Shown here: in pieces, positions 14,318-22,003 of the stretch
Position numbering within the stretch: position 1 is the first letter of the stretch
Layout of the letters: the number at the start of each line of letters is the position of its first letter
NCBI GenBank assembly: GCA_035507915.1
Contig: DATJNS010000291.1
Coordinates: 1-22,140 of the forward strand
DNA length: 22,140 bases
Direction of reading: 5' to 3'
DNA from: JACQAI01 sp035507915
GTDB lineage: Bacteria > Pseudomonadota > Alphaproteobacteria > Elsterales > Elsteraceae
Notes under the pieces: generated by a model
The model's database searches: none
What the model was told of the DNA's origin: nothing
The model's input: the letters and a program-made list of their open reading frames with translations, nothing else
Translations under genes and position numbers: made by a program

Positions 14318-15570
14318 CCACGCGTGTCAGCACCTTGCCGAACGGGCTGCGCGTCGCCACCGACGCGATGCCGCAGGTCGACACCGTCTCGCTCGGCGTG
14401 TGGGTCGCGGTCGGCACGCGCCACGAGCCCCCCGAGATCAACGGCGTCTCGCACATGCTCGAGCACATGGCCTTCAAGGGCACCGAGAACCGCTCGGCGC
14501 GCGCGATCGCCGAGGCGATCGAGGATGTCGGCGGGCACCTCAACGCCTACACGACGCGCGAGCACACGGCGTACTACGCCAAGGTGCTGACCGGCGATCT
14601 GCCGCTCGCGGTCGACATCGTCTCCGACATCCTGCAGCGCTCGGTGTTCGACGAGGACGAGCTGGCGCGCGAGCGCGCCGTCGTGCTGCAGGAGATCGGC
14701 CAGGCAGTCGACACGCCCGACGACATCGTGTTCGACCACTTCCAGGCGACCGCCTTTCCGGACCAGCCGCTCGGGCGGCCGGTGCTCGGCAAGGCCGCGA
14801 TCGTCGAGAAGCTGACGCGCGCCGACCTGCTCGCCTACCAGCGCGGCCACTACGGCGCCGAGAACATGATCGCGGTGGCGGCGGGCAACGTCGATCACGA
14901 TCGCTTCGTCGCGCAGATCGGTGCGGCGTTCGGCGGCGTGCTGCCGGCGCCCGGCAACGGGCTCGACGGCGCGCGCTATCGCGGCGGCGACTACCACGAG
15001 GAGCGCGACCTCGAGCAGGTCCACCTGGTGCTCGGCTTCCCGGGCGTGTCGTTCTACGATCGCGACTATTACGCCCACACGCTGTACTCGATGGTGCTGG
15101 GCGGCGGCATGTCGTCGCGCCTGTTCCAGGAGGTGCGCGAGAAGCGCGGCCTCGTCTACTCGATCTATTCGTTCAGCGCGACCTATCGCGACGGCGGCCT
15201 GCTCGGCATCTATGCGGGCACCGGCCAGGACGAGCTCGACAAGGTGGTGCCGGTGATCTGCGAGCAGCTCGGCGTGCTCGCCGACACGGTGACGATCGAG
15301 GAGCTCGACCGCGCGCGCGCCCAGCTGCGCGCCGGCACCCTGATGGCGCGCGAGAGCACCTCCTCGCGCGCCGAGGCGCTCGCCCAGCAGATGCTGGTGC
15401 ACGGCCGGCCGATCCCGGTCGCCGAGCTGCTGCAGAAGCTCGACGCGGTCGGCCTCGACGACATCCGACGGCTGGCGCGGGCGACCCCGCAATCGCCACC
15501 CACCGTGGTGACGCTGGGGCCCGGCGGCACGCTCGACCCGTTCGCGGCCATCCGCGACCGCCTCGGCTAG
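14314..15570 (+). CDS. M16 family zinc peptidase (mitochondrial processing peptidase-like)
   Basis: Pitrilysin-family metallopeptidase of the small two-domain type (418 aa), related to the beta subunit of mitochondrial processing peptidase and to bacterial PepR/YmxG-like proteins. The inverted zinc motif HxxEH is HMLEH (His47, Glu50, His51) followed by MAFKGT; the distal ligand is Glu127 in RAVVLQEIGQAVDTPDD. The C-terminal half has the substrate-contact segment GGGMSSRLFQEVREKRGLVYSIYS. No signal peptide is seen, so it is probably cytoplasmic. GGGAG lies 7 nt upstream of the ATG, which overlaps the thrC stop. Physiological substrate is unknown. Confidence 0.94.
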   Translation: MTTRVSTLPNGLRVATDAMPQVDTVSLGVWVAVGTRHEPPEINGVSHMLEHMAFKGTENRSARAIAEAIEDVGGHLNAYTTREHTAYYAKVLTGDLPLAVDIVSDILQRSVFDEDELARERAVVLQEIGQAVDTPDDIVFDHFQATAFPDQPLGRPVLGKAAIVEKLTRADLLAYQRGHYGAENMIAVAAGNVDHDRFVAQIGAAFGGVLPAPGNGLDGARYRGGDYHEERDLEQVHLVLGFPGVSFYDRDYYAHTLYSMVLGGGMSSRLFQEVREKRGLVYSIYSFSATYRDGGLLGIYAGTGQDELDKVVPVICEQLGVLADTVTIEELDRARAQLRAGTLMARESTSSRAEALAQQMLVHGRPIPVAELLQKLDAVGLDDIRRLARATPQSPPTVVTLGPGGTLDPFAAIRDRLG

Positions 15571-15683
15571 ACCGCGTCGCGGGTGGCTGGCCGCCCCGCT
15601 GCGCTTGGGGCTGACGCGCACCGCACGCCTCGGCTAGCATAGGCGGCAACGGCATCGCGGATGGGACGGCGTCGGGCGAGGCG

Positions 15684-16262
15684 ATGGTTGCACTGTTTGC
15701 GGATCCGCTGCCCGAGGTGCTGCTGCGCGGGCCCCGCGTCTATCTGCGGCCGCCCAGCCGAACCGACTACCGGGCCTGGATCCAGCTGCGCGCGGCCTCG
15801 CGCGACTTCCTGACGCCCTGGGAGCCGGCATGGCCCGACGACGCGCTGACCCGGGCATGCTACCGGCGGCGCCTGCGCCGGGCCGCGCTCGACTGGCACG
15901 AGGACGGCGGCTACGCCTTCCACATCCTGCACCGGCGCGACGACCGCCTGCTCGGCGGCATCGGCCTCAACAATGTGCGCCGCGGGGTCGCCCAGTCGGC
16001 CAGCGTCGGTTACTGGGTCGGCGCCGAGCACGCCCGCCAGGGCTACATGACCGAGGCCCTCAAGGCGACGCTCGAGTTCGCCTTCGATCATCTCGGGCTG
16101 CATCGCATCGAGGCCGCCTGCCTGCCGAGCAACCGGGCGAGCCGTCAGCTGCTGGGCAAGGTCGGCTTCCGGGAGGAAGGTCTGGCGCGCCGCTACCTGC
16201 GCATCAACAACGCGTGGGAGGACCACACCCTGTTCGGCATCCTGCGCGAGGACCCGAGGTAA
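15684..16262 (+). CDS. GNAT family N-acetyltransferase, RimJ/RimL-like
   Basis: 192-aa acetyl-CoA-dependent acetyltransferase. It has the RimJ/RimL arrangement: GPRVYLRPPSRTDYRAW at 15-31, the long substrate loop, LLGGIGLNNVRRG near 89-101, the acetyl-CoA motif region YWVGAEHARQGYMTEAL (about 110-126), and HRIEAACLPSNRASRQLLGKVGF (about 140-162), which is the family's C-terminal signature. RimJ/RimL enzymes acetylate N-termini of ribosomal proteins, but family members vary and the substrate here is not known. The gene lies 113 bp behind the M16 gene, a linkage seen in other alphaproteobacteria; that gap shows no gene and no convincing promoter. GGGCGAGG precedes the ATG closely. Confidence 0.9.
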   Translation: MVALFADPLPEVLLRGPRVYLRPPSRTDYRAWIQLRAASRDFLTPWEPAWPDDALTRACYRRRLRRAALDWHEDGGYAFHILHRRDDRLLGGIGLNNVRRGVAQSASVGYWVGAEHARQGYMTEALKATLEFAFDHLGLHRIEAACLPSNRASRQLLGKVGFREEGLARRYLRINNAWEDHTLFGILREDPR

Positions 16263-16323
16263 CGCGCGGACGCGTGGGTCCGGGGATGAAGGTCAGACCG
16301 GCCGAAATGCCGTGGAACGGCGC

Positions 16324-16905
16324 CTACGCGTGGCCGGCCTCGCCCGACAGCATGCCGAGGCCGACGCCGATCTTGGCCATCGCGCGCGCCCATTTCGATT
16401 CGAGGTCGAGGTCGAACAGGAGCTCGGGGTCGGCCGAGACGCTGAGCCAGGAGTTGGCCCGCAGCTCGGCGTCGAGCTGGCCGGGGCCCCAGCCGGCATA
16501 GCCGAGGGCGAGAATGCTGCGCCGCGGACCCTTGCCCGTGGCGATCGAGCGCAGGATGTCGGTCGTCGAGGTCAGCGCCACCTCGTCGTCGACCAGCAGC
16601 GAGCCTTCCTCGAGCTTGTCGGAGGAGTGCAGCACGAAGCCGCGGCTGGTCTCGACCGGGCCGCCGAAGTGGACCTTCCGGTCGTCCTGGTCGCCGGCCC
16701 CCTCGAAGCCGAGCTGCTTCAGGAGCTCGTTGTAGGACAGCGAGCCGATCAGCCGGTTGACCACGAGCCCCATGGCGCCGTCGGCGTTGTGGGCACACAT
16801 GTAGATCACCGTGCGCGCGAATCGCGGGTCGCGCATGGCCGGCATCGCGATCAGGAAATGACCGCTCAAATACGCTTCGGACGTCTTGGATGACTCGCTC
16901 GCCAT
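16324..16905 (-). CDS. YqgE/AlgH family protein (DUF179)
   Basis: Cytoplasmic protein of unknown molecular function, 193 aa, typical for the family. Signatures: SGHFLIAMPAMRDPRFARTV near 14-33, NADGAMGLVVNR near 40-51, FGGPVETSRGFVLH, and LALGYAGWGPGQLDAELRANSWL toward the C-terminus. Two ATG codons are possible, 16905 and 16914 (adding MAG); neither has a well-spaced ribosome site, though AGGAGGGG lies about 14 nt before the longer start. It ends convergently with the acetyltransferase, 61 bp away, and is divergent from the DsbD-like gene. Confidence 0.93.
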   Translation of the reverse strand: MASESSKTSEAYLSGHFLIAMPAMRDPRFARTVIYMCAHNADGAMGLVVNRLIGSLSYNELLKQLGFEGAGDQDDRKVHFGGPVETSRGFVLHSSDKLEEGSLLVDDEVALTSTTDILRSIATGKGPRRSILALGYAGWGPGQLDAELRANSWLSVSADPELLFDLDLESKWARAMAKIGVGLGMLSGEAGHA

Positions 16906-16948
16906 GCCCGCCATTGTGCACGAAAAAGCCCCTCCTGAGACCACATAT

Positions 16949-16976
16949 TTGCCGGCGGCGGGCCTTGGCCTATCGT
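16949..16976 (+). promoter_or_regulatory. Candidate promoter for the DsbD-like gene
   Basis: TTGCCG (16949-16954) and TATCGT (16971-16976) are separated by 16 bp in the short region between the divergent yqgE and DsbD-like genes. Each hexamer matches the sigma70 consensus at 4 of 6 positions. The predicted transcript would have a leader of about 25 nt. Confidence 0.35.
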
Positions 16977-17008
16977 CCTGGCGGATTTTCGGGAGTCTCG
17001 GGCATCTG

Positions 17009-19132
17009 ATGTCGTTTCGCGGCGGTTTCGCGCTCCTGGCGCTGCTGATCGGGCTGACCGGCCTGGAAACCGGCGCCGCACGGGCTGCCGCGTCGGCCTG
17101 GGGCGGCGACGCCAACGCCCAGGTGCGCCTGATCTCGGCGACCGAGGCGACGGGCACCGCCCGGCGGCTCGATCTCGGGCTCGAGTTCCGGCTTGCCCCA
17201 GGTTGGCACATCTACTGGCGGGCCCCCGGCGACGTCGGCTTTCCGCCGAGTGTCGATTGGGCGGGCTCCGACAATCTCGAGGGCGCGACCTTGGCCTGGC
17301 CGGCGCCCCACCGCTACACCCTGCTGGGCGTCGACAGCATCGGCTATGTCGGCGACGTCGTGCTGCCCGTGCTCGCCACCCTGGCGCAGCCCGGCGCGCC
17401 GCTGCGACTGAACGCCGCGCTCGACTGGCTCGCCTGCTCCGACATCTGCGTGCCCTACCACGCCACGCTCACGCTCGACGTGCCACGCGGCACCGCCGCG
17501 CCAAGCCCCGAGGCCGCCCTGGTCGCGCGGGCGGCCGCCGCGGTGCCCGGGACCGCCGACCAGGCCGGTATCGTGCTCGACGGCACGGCGTTGCTGGGCC
17601 CACCCGATCAGCCGCGTCTGGCGCTCGAGCTGACTGCCACGCCGCCGCTCCAGGCGCCCGACCTGTTCGTCGAGCGGCTGGGCCACGGCTTCGCCGGCAG
17701 GCCGCGCGTGACCCGTCTCGGCGGCGGACGCAGCCGGATCGAGCTGCCGCTCTTCAACATCAAGCGCGACGAGGTCGCGGCGGTGGCCGGCGTCGGCATT
17801 CCGCTCACCCTGGTCGACGGCACGCGCGCGGCCGAGCTGACCGTGCATCCGACACCGGCCGCCGGTGCCGACGATGCGTCGTCCGCCGGCGGCATGATGG
17901 CGATCGTCGGCGTCGCGCTGCTCGGCGGCCTGATCCTCATCCTGATGCCGTGCGTGCTGCCGGTGCTCGCCCTCAAGCTGGCCGCGGTCGGCGGCTATGG
18001 CGGCGCGGCGCGGCGCATGATCCGGCTCGGCTTCCTCGCTTCGGCGCTCGGCATCGTGGCGTCGTTCCTGCTGCTCGCCGGCGCTGCGATCGCGGTGCGC
18101 GCGGCCGGCGGCGTGGTCGGCTGGGGCATCCAGTTCCAGCAGCCGTGGTTCCTGGTCGGGCTGATCGCGGTCCTCACGCTGTTCGCCGCCAATCTGTGGG
18201 ATTGGCTGGCGATCGACCTGCCGCGCGCGTTCGCCGACCGCCTGACCGCGTCGCCGGCCGGCGCGCTCGCCGGCGCGTTCGTGACCGGCATGTTCGCGAC
18301 CCTGCTGGCCACGCCGTGCTCGGCGCCATTCGTCGGCACGGCGCTCGGCTTTGCGCTGACGCGCGGCCCGGCGGACATCGTCGGGGTGTTCGCCGCGCTC
18401 GGCGTCGGCCTGGCGTTGCCTTATCTGGCGGTCGCATTGGCGCCCGGGCTGGTCGGCTGGCTGCCGCGACCGGGCGGCTGGATGGTCGGATTGCGCCGCC
18501 TGCTCGGCCTGGCGCTCGCCGGCAGCGCCGCGTGGCTGGTCGTCGTGCTGGCGGGGGCCGCCGGGACGCCCGCCGCGCTCGGCGTCGCCGCCGCGATGGT
18601 CGCGCTCGCCGTGCTGCTCGCGCTGCGCACCCACGTCGTGCCGGCGCGCGGCGGCATGGCGCGCCGGTTCGCCGGCCTCGCCGCGCTGGTGCTGGTCGGC
18701 ATCGCCTTCGCCGCGCCGCCGCTGCTGGCGACCTCGCCGGCGCCGCCGCCAGCAGCGCCGCCGCAAGCGCGCTGGCAGCCGTTCGTGGCCGAGCGATTGG
18801 CGACCGCGACGCGTGCCGGGCACGTCGTGCTGGTCGACGTCACGGCCGACTGGTGCCTGACCTGCAAGGTCAACAAGGCGCTCGTGCTCGATCGCGGCGC
18901 GGTCGCCGAGGCGCTCGCGGACGGGCGCGTCACCGGCTTGCGCGCCGATTGGACGCGCCCGGATCCGGCGATCGCCGACTACCTGGCGTCGTTCGGCCGC
19001 TACGGCATCCCGTTCGATGCGGTCTACGGCCCGGGCGCGCCCGACGGCATCGCGTTGCCCGAGCTCCTGACCGCGGACGCCGTGCTCGACGCCATCAAAC
19101 GCGCCCGCGGCACCAACGCGGCGCAGCGCTGA
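17009..19132 (+). CDS. ScsB/DsbD-like thiol:disulfide interchange protein
   Basis: Membrane protein that carries reducing equivalents from cytoplasmic thioredoxin to periplasmic partners. The 707-aa product has a signal peptide (MSFRGGFALLALLIG, cleavage near AARAAA), then a large periplasmic domain with a CxxxC pair, Cys143 and Cys147, in LACSDICVPYH. The DsbD-type membrane domain begins near 305; its redox cysteines are Cys315 in MPCVLPVLALK and Cys437 in ATPCSAPFVG. A C-terminal thioredoxin-like domain has Cys616 and Cys619 in ADWCLTCKVNK. The extended N-terminal domain resembles ScsB rather than classic E. coli DsbD. I chose the ATG at 17009 because it starts the signal peptide; earlier in-frame starts reach into yqgE. 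Partners in the periplasm are not encoded here. Confidence 0.9.
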   Translation: MSFRGGFALLALLIGLTGLETGAARAAASAWGGDANAQVRLISATEATGTARRLDLGLEFRLAPGWHIYWRAPGDVGFPPSVDWAGSDNLEGATLAWPAPHRYTLLGVDSIGYVGDVVLPVLATLAQPGAPLRLNAALDWLACSDICVPYHATLTLDVPRGTAAPSPEAALVARAAAAVPGTADQAGIVLDGTALLGPPDQPRLALELTATPPLQAPDLFVERLGHGFAGRPRVTRLGGGRSRIELPLFNIKRDEVAAVAGVGIPLTLVDGTRAAELTVHPTPAAGADDASSAGGMMAIVGVALLGGLILILMPCVLPVLALKLAAVGGYGGAARRMIRLGFLASALGIVASFLLLAGAAIAVRAAGGVVGWGIQFQQPWFLVGLIAVLTLFAANLWDWLAIDLPRAFADRLTASPAGALAGAFVTGMFATLLATPCSAPFVGTALGFALTRGPADIVGVFAALGVGLALPYLAVALAPGLVGWLPRPGGWMVGLRRLLGLALAGSAAWLVVVLAGAAGTPAALGVAAAMVALAVLLALRTHVVPARGGMARRFAGLAALVLVGIAFAAPPLLATSPAPPPAAPPQARWQPFVAERLATATRAGHVVLVDVTADWCLTCKVNKALVLDRGAVAEALADGRVTGLRADWTRPDPAIADYLASFGRYGIPFDAVYGPGAPDGIALPELLTADAVLDAIKRARGTNAAQR

Positions 19133-19137
19133 ACGGC

Positions 19138-19158
19138 GCTGCCGGACGCGGCGGCAGC
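19138..19158 (+). terminator. Possible terminator stem-loop behind the DsbD-like gene
   Basis: GCTGCCG (19138-19144) and CGGCAGC (19152-19158) form a perfect 7-bp stem with a 7-nt loop, starting 6 bp after the stop codon. A C-rich stretch follows and not a T-run, so function as a terminator is only suggested. Confidence 0.35.
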
Positions 19159-19173
19159 CCGCCCGGCCCCCTC

Positions 19174-19202
19174 TTCACAACCCGGAAGGGCCGGTCTAGA
19201 AC
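19174..19202 (+). promoter_or_regulatory. Candidate promoter for the peroxiredoxin gene
   Basis: TTCACA (-35, 19174-19179) and TAGAAC (-10, 19197-19202) are separated by 17 bp, matching the sigma70 consensus at 5 and 4 positions. Transcription would start about 35 nt before the ATG. I see no OxyR-like or other operator that I can name. Confidence 0.5.
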
Positions 19203-19242
19203 AGGGTCCCCTCAGCGGAATTCACCCGGGAAGGAGAGCGCG

Positions 19243-19725
19243 ATGAGCGTCAAGGTTGGCGACAAAGTGCCGTCGGCGAAGATGAAGCAGATGTCGGCCG
19301 AAGGGCCCAAGGACGTCTCGACCGACGATTTCTTCAAGGGCAAGAAGGTCGCGCTGTTCGCGGTCCCCGGCGCGTTCACGCCGACCTGTTCGGCCAAGCA
19401 CCTGCCGGGCTTCGTCGAGAAGGCGGCCGAGCTCAAGAAGAAGGGCATCGACACCATCGCGTGCGTGTCGGTCAACGACGCCTTCGTGATGGATGCCTGG
19501 GGCAAGGCGCAGAACGTCGGCGACAAGGTCGTGATGCTGGGCGACGGCAACGGCGAGTTCACGCGCGCCATGGGCCTCGAGCTCGACGGCACCCCGAACG
19601 GCCTGGGCAAGCGCTCGCAGCGCTACGCGATGGTGGTCGACAACGGCGTCATCAAGCAGCTCTTCGTCGAGCAGCCGCGCGCCTTCGAGGTGTCGAGCGC
19701 CGACCACATGCTGAAGAACCTGTAA
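19243..19725 (+). CDS. Peroxiredoxin (Prx5/AhpE-like, redoxin family)
   Basis: Thiol peroxidase that reduces hydrogen peroxide and organic hydroperoxides, cytoplasmic. The 160-aa product carries the peroxidatic Cys49 in VPGAFTPTCSAKHLPGF, the hallmark of the Prx5 group. Cys74 (IACVSVNDAFVMDAWGKA) is a second cysteine at a position common in bacterial members. SQRYAMVVDNGVIKQLFVE follows toward the C-terminus. Prx5-type enzymes are often reduced by glutathione/glutaredoxin, which fits with gshA in the same window, but the reductant cannot be read from the sequence. AAGGAGAG lies 4 nt before the ATG, the strongest ribosome site in this part. It is flanked by its own promoter and a downstream stem-loop, suggesting a monocistronic unit. 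Confidence 0.95.
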   Translation: MSVKVGDKVPSAKMKQMSAEGPKDVSTDDFFKGKKVALFAVPGAFTPTCSAKHLPGFVEKAAELKKKGIDTIACVSVNDAFVMDAWGKAQNVGDKVVMLGDGNGEFTRAMGLELDGTPNGLGKRSQRYAMVVDNGVIKQLFVEQPRAFEVSSADHMLKNL

Positions 19726-19742
19726 CCCTCACGCCGTCCGGA

Positions 19743-19773
19743 CGTCATGTGCGGGCCGCGCCCGCGCATGACG
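19743..19773 (+). terminator. Strong stem-loop behind the peroxiredoxin gene
   Basis: CGTCATGTGCGGGC (19743-19756) and GCCCGCGCATGACG (19760-19773) pair over 14 positions with a single T/G (U·G wobble in RNA) and a 3-nt loop. A 10-bp palindrome, CGTCCGGACG (19735-19744), adjoins it. It begins 17 bp after the stop codon. The following bases (GTCCCTCCTC) are pyrimidine-rich but not a U-run. Confidence 0.6.
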
Positions 19774-19793
19774 GTCCCTCCTCGGGATACCGC

Positions 19794-21428
19794 ATGTCGC
19801 CGAAGCCTGAGGCCGCGCCCATGACGCGCGGCGCGTCGGCGACCTGGACCTCCGCCTGGACCGCCGTCGGCATCGCGCTGCTGCTCGCGTGCTGGTGCGG
19901 CCTCTTCATCTACCGGTCGTCGTTCGTCATTCCGGTGCCGGCCGGTCCGCTCGGCGAGCCGCAGCGCTTCTACTGCCTGTTCGACGACGCGATGATCAGC
20001 ATGCGCTATGCGCACAATCTCGTGCACGGCGACGGTCTGGTGTGGAATCCCGGCGCTGCCGCGGTCGAGGGCTACACCGACCCGCTGTGGGTGCTCGTCA
20101 TGGCCGGGATGATCGCGCTGTTCGGGACGAACGGCGCGGTGCTCGGCATGCAGGTGCTCGGGTTGCTGATCGCCGTCGCGCTGGTGCCCGTCATGCTGCG
20201 GCTGACGAGCGCGGTCGCGCCGGCCTTCGGTGTCGCGCCCTCGCGGACGCTGTGCGCCGTGACCGCGCTGCTCGGGGTCGCCTATTACCCGCTGCTCTAC
20301 TGGACCCTGATGGGGCTCGAGGTGGGCGCCATCACGCTCGTGCTGGCGCTCGCGCTCATGGCCTACTTCGCGCGGTCGCAGGCGAGCTGGGCCGTGACCA
20401 CGGCGGGCGCGCTCGTCGCCTATTTCCTGCGGCCCGACGCCATCCTGCTGTTCGCGCCGCTGTGCGCGCTGCAGCTCGGCGATGCGGCGCGCCAGCCGCG
20501 CCAATGGCGCAAGGCTGCCGCAGCGGCCGCAACCGGCATCGCGCTGATCGGCGCCCATCTCGCGTGGCGCTGGTCCTACTACGGCAGCCTCGTGCCCAAT
20601 ACCTATGTCCTGAAGATGACCGGCATTGCGCTCGACGAGCGCCTGGCCAACGGGCTGCGCTTCATCGCGCTGTTCCTGACCGAGACCGCGCCGGTGATCG
20701 CGGTCGCCGCGCTCGCCTGCCTTGCCCGGCCCGGACGCGCCACGCTGGCGCTGGGCGGCGCGTTCGTGATCGCGCTCGCCTACCAGGTCTGGATCGGCGG
20801 CGACGGCTGGCCCTACTGGCGCTTCATGGCGCCGACCCTGCCGCTGCTGGGTGTCCTGGCGGCCCTCGGCATCGTGCGCGCCGGCGTCGCCGTGACGGCC
20901 CGGCCCGGCAGCGACCGCAAACATCCGGCTCGTCTCGGCATCGCGGCGTTGACGATCGCCGTATTCGTAACTGCCAACGGCCGGTTCATTCCGGAGATCG
21001 TCGGCGCCGACGAGCCGTTCCAGGTCGACCGCAACCGCGACAACGTCTACCACGCACTGGCGATCGACCGCGTGCTCGACGTCCGGGCGACGCTCGCCTT
21101 GTTCTACGCGGGCGCTGTCGGCTACTACACCGGCATGACGGCGATCGACGTGCTCGGCAAGGCCGATCCCTACGTCAGCCATCTGCCCCAGCAGTTCCCG
21201 CCCTCGCTGCACGCGTTCGGCATGACGACGTTGCCGGGCCACAACAAGTTCGACCTCGACCATTCCATCGAGGCGGCCGAGCCCGACTACGCCGAGCGCT
21301 TCAACTGGGGCGGGCAGAGCGTGGTCGACTGGGCCCAGACGCGCTATATCATCGTCTCGCTGCGCTTCGCCGACGGCGTCAAGGTCGACCTGCCGATCAA
21401 GCGCGACTCGGACCATCTGCTCCGCTGA
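19794..21428 (+). CDS. Polytopic GT-C type glycosyltransferase
   Basis: 544-aa inner-membrane protein with about ten hydrophobic helices. The loop after the first helix has FDDAMISMRYAHNLVHGDGL (from residue 63) and then VEGYTDPLW (91-99). This D-D/E-A-x-I-S-x-R-Y...N-P-G...V-E-G-Y-T pattern is that of GT-C enzymes related to mycobacterial AftB and to LphB-like proteins, with Asp64 and Asp65 as likely catalytic/metal residues. Such enzymes transfer sugars from polyprenyl-phosphate donors to glycans or lipids on the periplasmic side. Donor and acceptor are unknown here. The C-terminal part (from about 390) is a soluble periplasmic domain. The ATG at 19794 has a weak ribosome site; Met10 (19821) is an alternative. 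The methyltransferase follows after 11 bp. Confidence 0.8.
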   Translation: MSPKPEAAPMTRGASATWTSAWTAVGIALLLACWCGLFIYRSSFVIPVPAGPLGEPQRFYCLFDDAMISMRYAHNLVHGDGLVWNPGAAAVEGYTDPLWVLVMAGMIALFGTNGAVLGMQVLGLLIAVALVPVMLRLTSAVAPAFGVAPSRTLCAVTALLGVAYYPLLYWTLMGLEVGAITLVLALALMAYFARSQASWAVTTAGALVAYFLRPDAILLFAPLCALQLGDAARQPRQWRKAAAAAATGIALIGAHLAWRWSYYGSLVPNTYVLKMTGIALDERLANGLRFIALFLTETAPVIAVAALACLARPGRATLALGGAFVIALAYQVWIGGDGWPYWRFMAPTLPLLGVLAALGIVRAGVAVTARPGSDRKHPARLGIAALTIAVFVTANGRFIPEIVGADEPFQVDRNRDNVYHALAIDRVLDVRATLALFYAGAVGYYTGMTAIDVLGKADPYVSHLPQQFPPSLHAFGMTTLPGHNKFDLDHSIEAAEPDYAERFNWGGQSVVDWAQTRYIIVSLRFADGVKVDLPIKRDSDHLLR

Positions 21429-21439
21429 GGGTCAGCACC

Positions 21440-22003
21440 ATGGTCGCCGAACCGTCGGATCCGTCGCCGCCCGACGCCGTCGCCGGGACCGTCAAGCTCC
21501 ATATCGGCGGCGAGCTGCGTGCGCCGGGCTGGACCAACGTCAACATCCAGCCGGGACCGACGGTCGACGTGGTCGCCAACTGCATGGAGCTCTCGGGCTT
21601 CGGCGACGGCACGGTGTCCGAGATCTATGCCAGCCACGTGCTGGAGCATCTGAGCCACGCCGAGGTGCCGCGGGCGCTCGCGGAATGGCATCGCGTGCTG
21701 GTGGTCGGCGGTTGCGCGCGCATCAGCGTGCCGGACCTCGCAAAGCTGGGCCCCACCCTGGTCCATCCGAAGCTGACGCCGGAGATCCGCGAGTGGATCA
21801 TCGGGACGATCTACGGCGGGCAGACCGATGCGCACGATTTCCACAAGATGGGCTTCACGATCGAGACCCTGACCCGCTATCTGGCCAATGCCGGGTTCAA
21901 GAAGGTCAAGCGCGTCGAGGAATTCGATCTGTTCGACGATTCGAGCAAGCTGAGGCTCGGCCCGACCCTCATCAGCCTGAACGTCGTCGCGCTCAAAACC
22001 TAG
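21440..22003 (+). CDS. SAM-dependent methyltransferase (COG4627-like, LHIGG subfamily)
   Basis: 187-aa class I methyltransferase-like protein. Motif I region is KLHIGGELRAPGWTNVNIQ (19-37), followed by PTVDVV (40-45), IYASHVLEHLSHAE (62-75) and ALAEWHRVLVVGGCARISVPDL (79-100). The series SHVLEHL, WHRVL-x-x-GG and PDL is characteristic of predicted methyltransferases found in surface-polysaccharide loci. GAGGG lies 8 nt before the ATG. Close linkage to the GT-C gene suggests both modify the same glycan or lipid; that is inference from position. The TAG stop overlaps the stop of a convergent reading frame on the other strand. Confidence 0.82.
   Translation: MVAEPSDPSPPDAVAGTVKLHIGGELRAPGWTNVNIQPGPTVDVVANCMELSGFGDGTVSEIYASHVLEHLSHAEVPRALAEWHRVLVVGGCARISVPDLAKLGPTLVHPKLTPEIREWIIGTIYGGQTDAHDFHKMGFTIETLTRYLANAGFKKVKRVEEFDLFDDSSKLRLGPTLISLNVVALKT

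Noticed and set aside
13681..15621. 646-codon minus-strand frame antisense to thrC and the M16 peptidase
   Set aside because: Spans two well-supported genes on the other strand, and its predicted product is Arg/His/Glu-rich without any domain; a GC-bias artefact.
16263..16323. Possible terminator between the convergent acetyltransferase and yqgE genes
   Set aside because: I found no stem longer than a few base pairs in these 61 bases.
19461..19793. In-frame upstream extension of the GT-C gene into the peroxiredoxin gene
   Set aside because: Alternate frame of the peroxiredoxin and of the stem-loop; the extension has no protein-like features.
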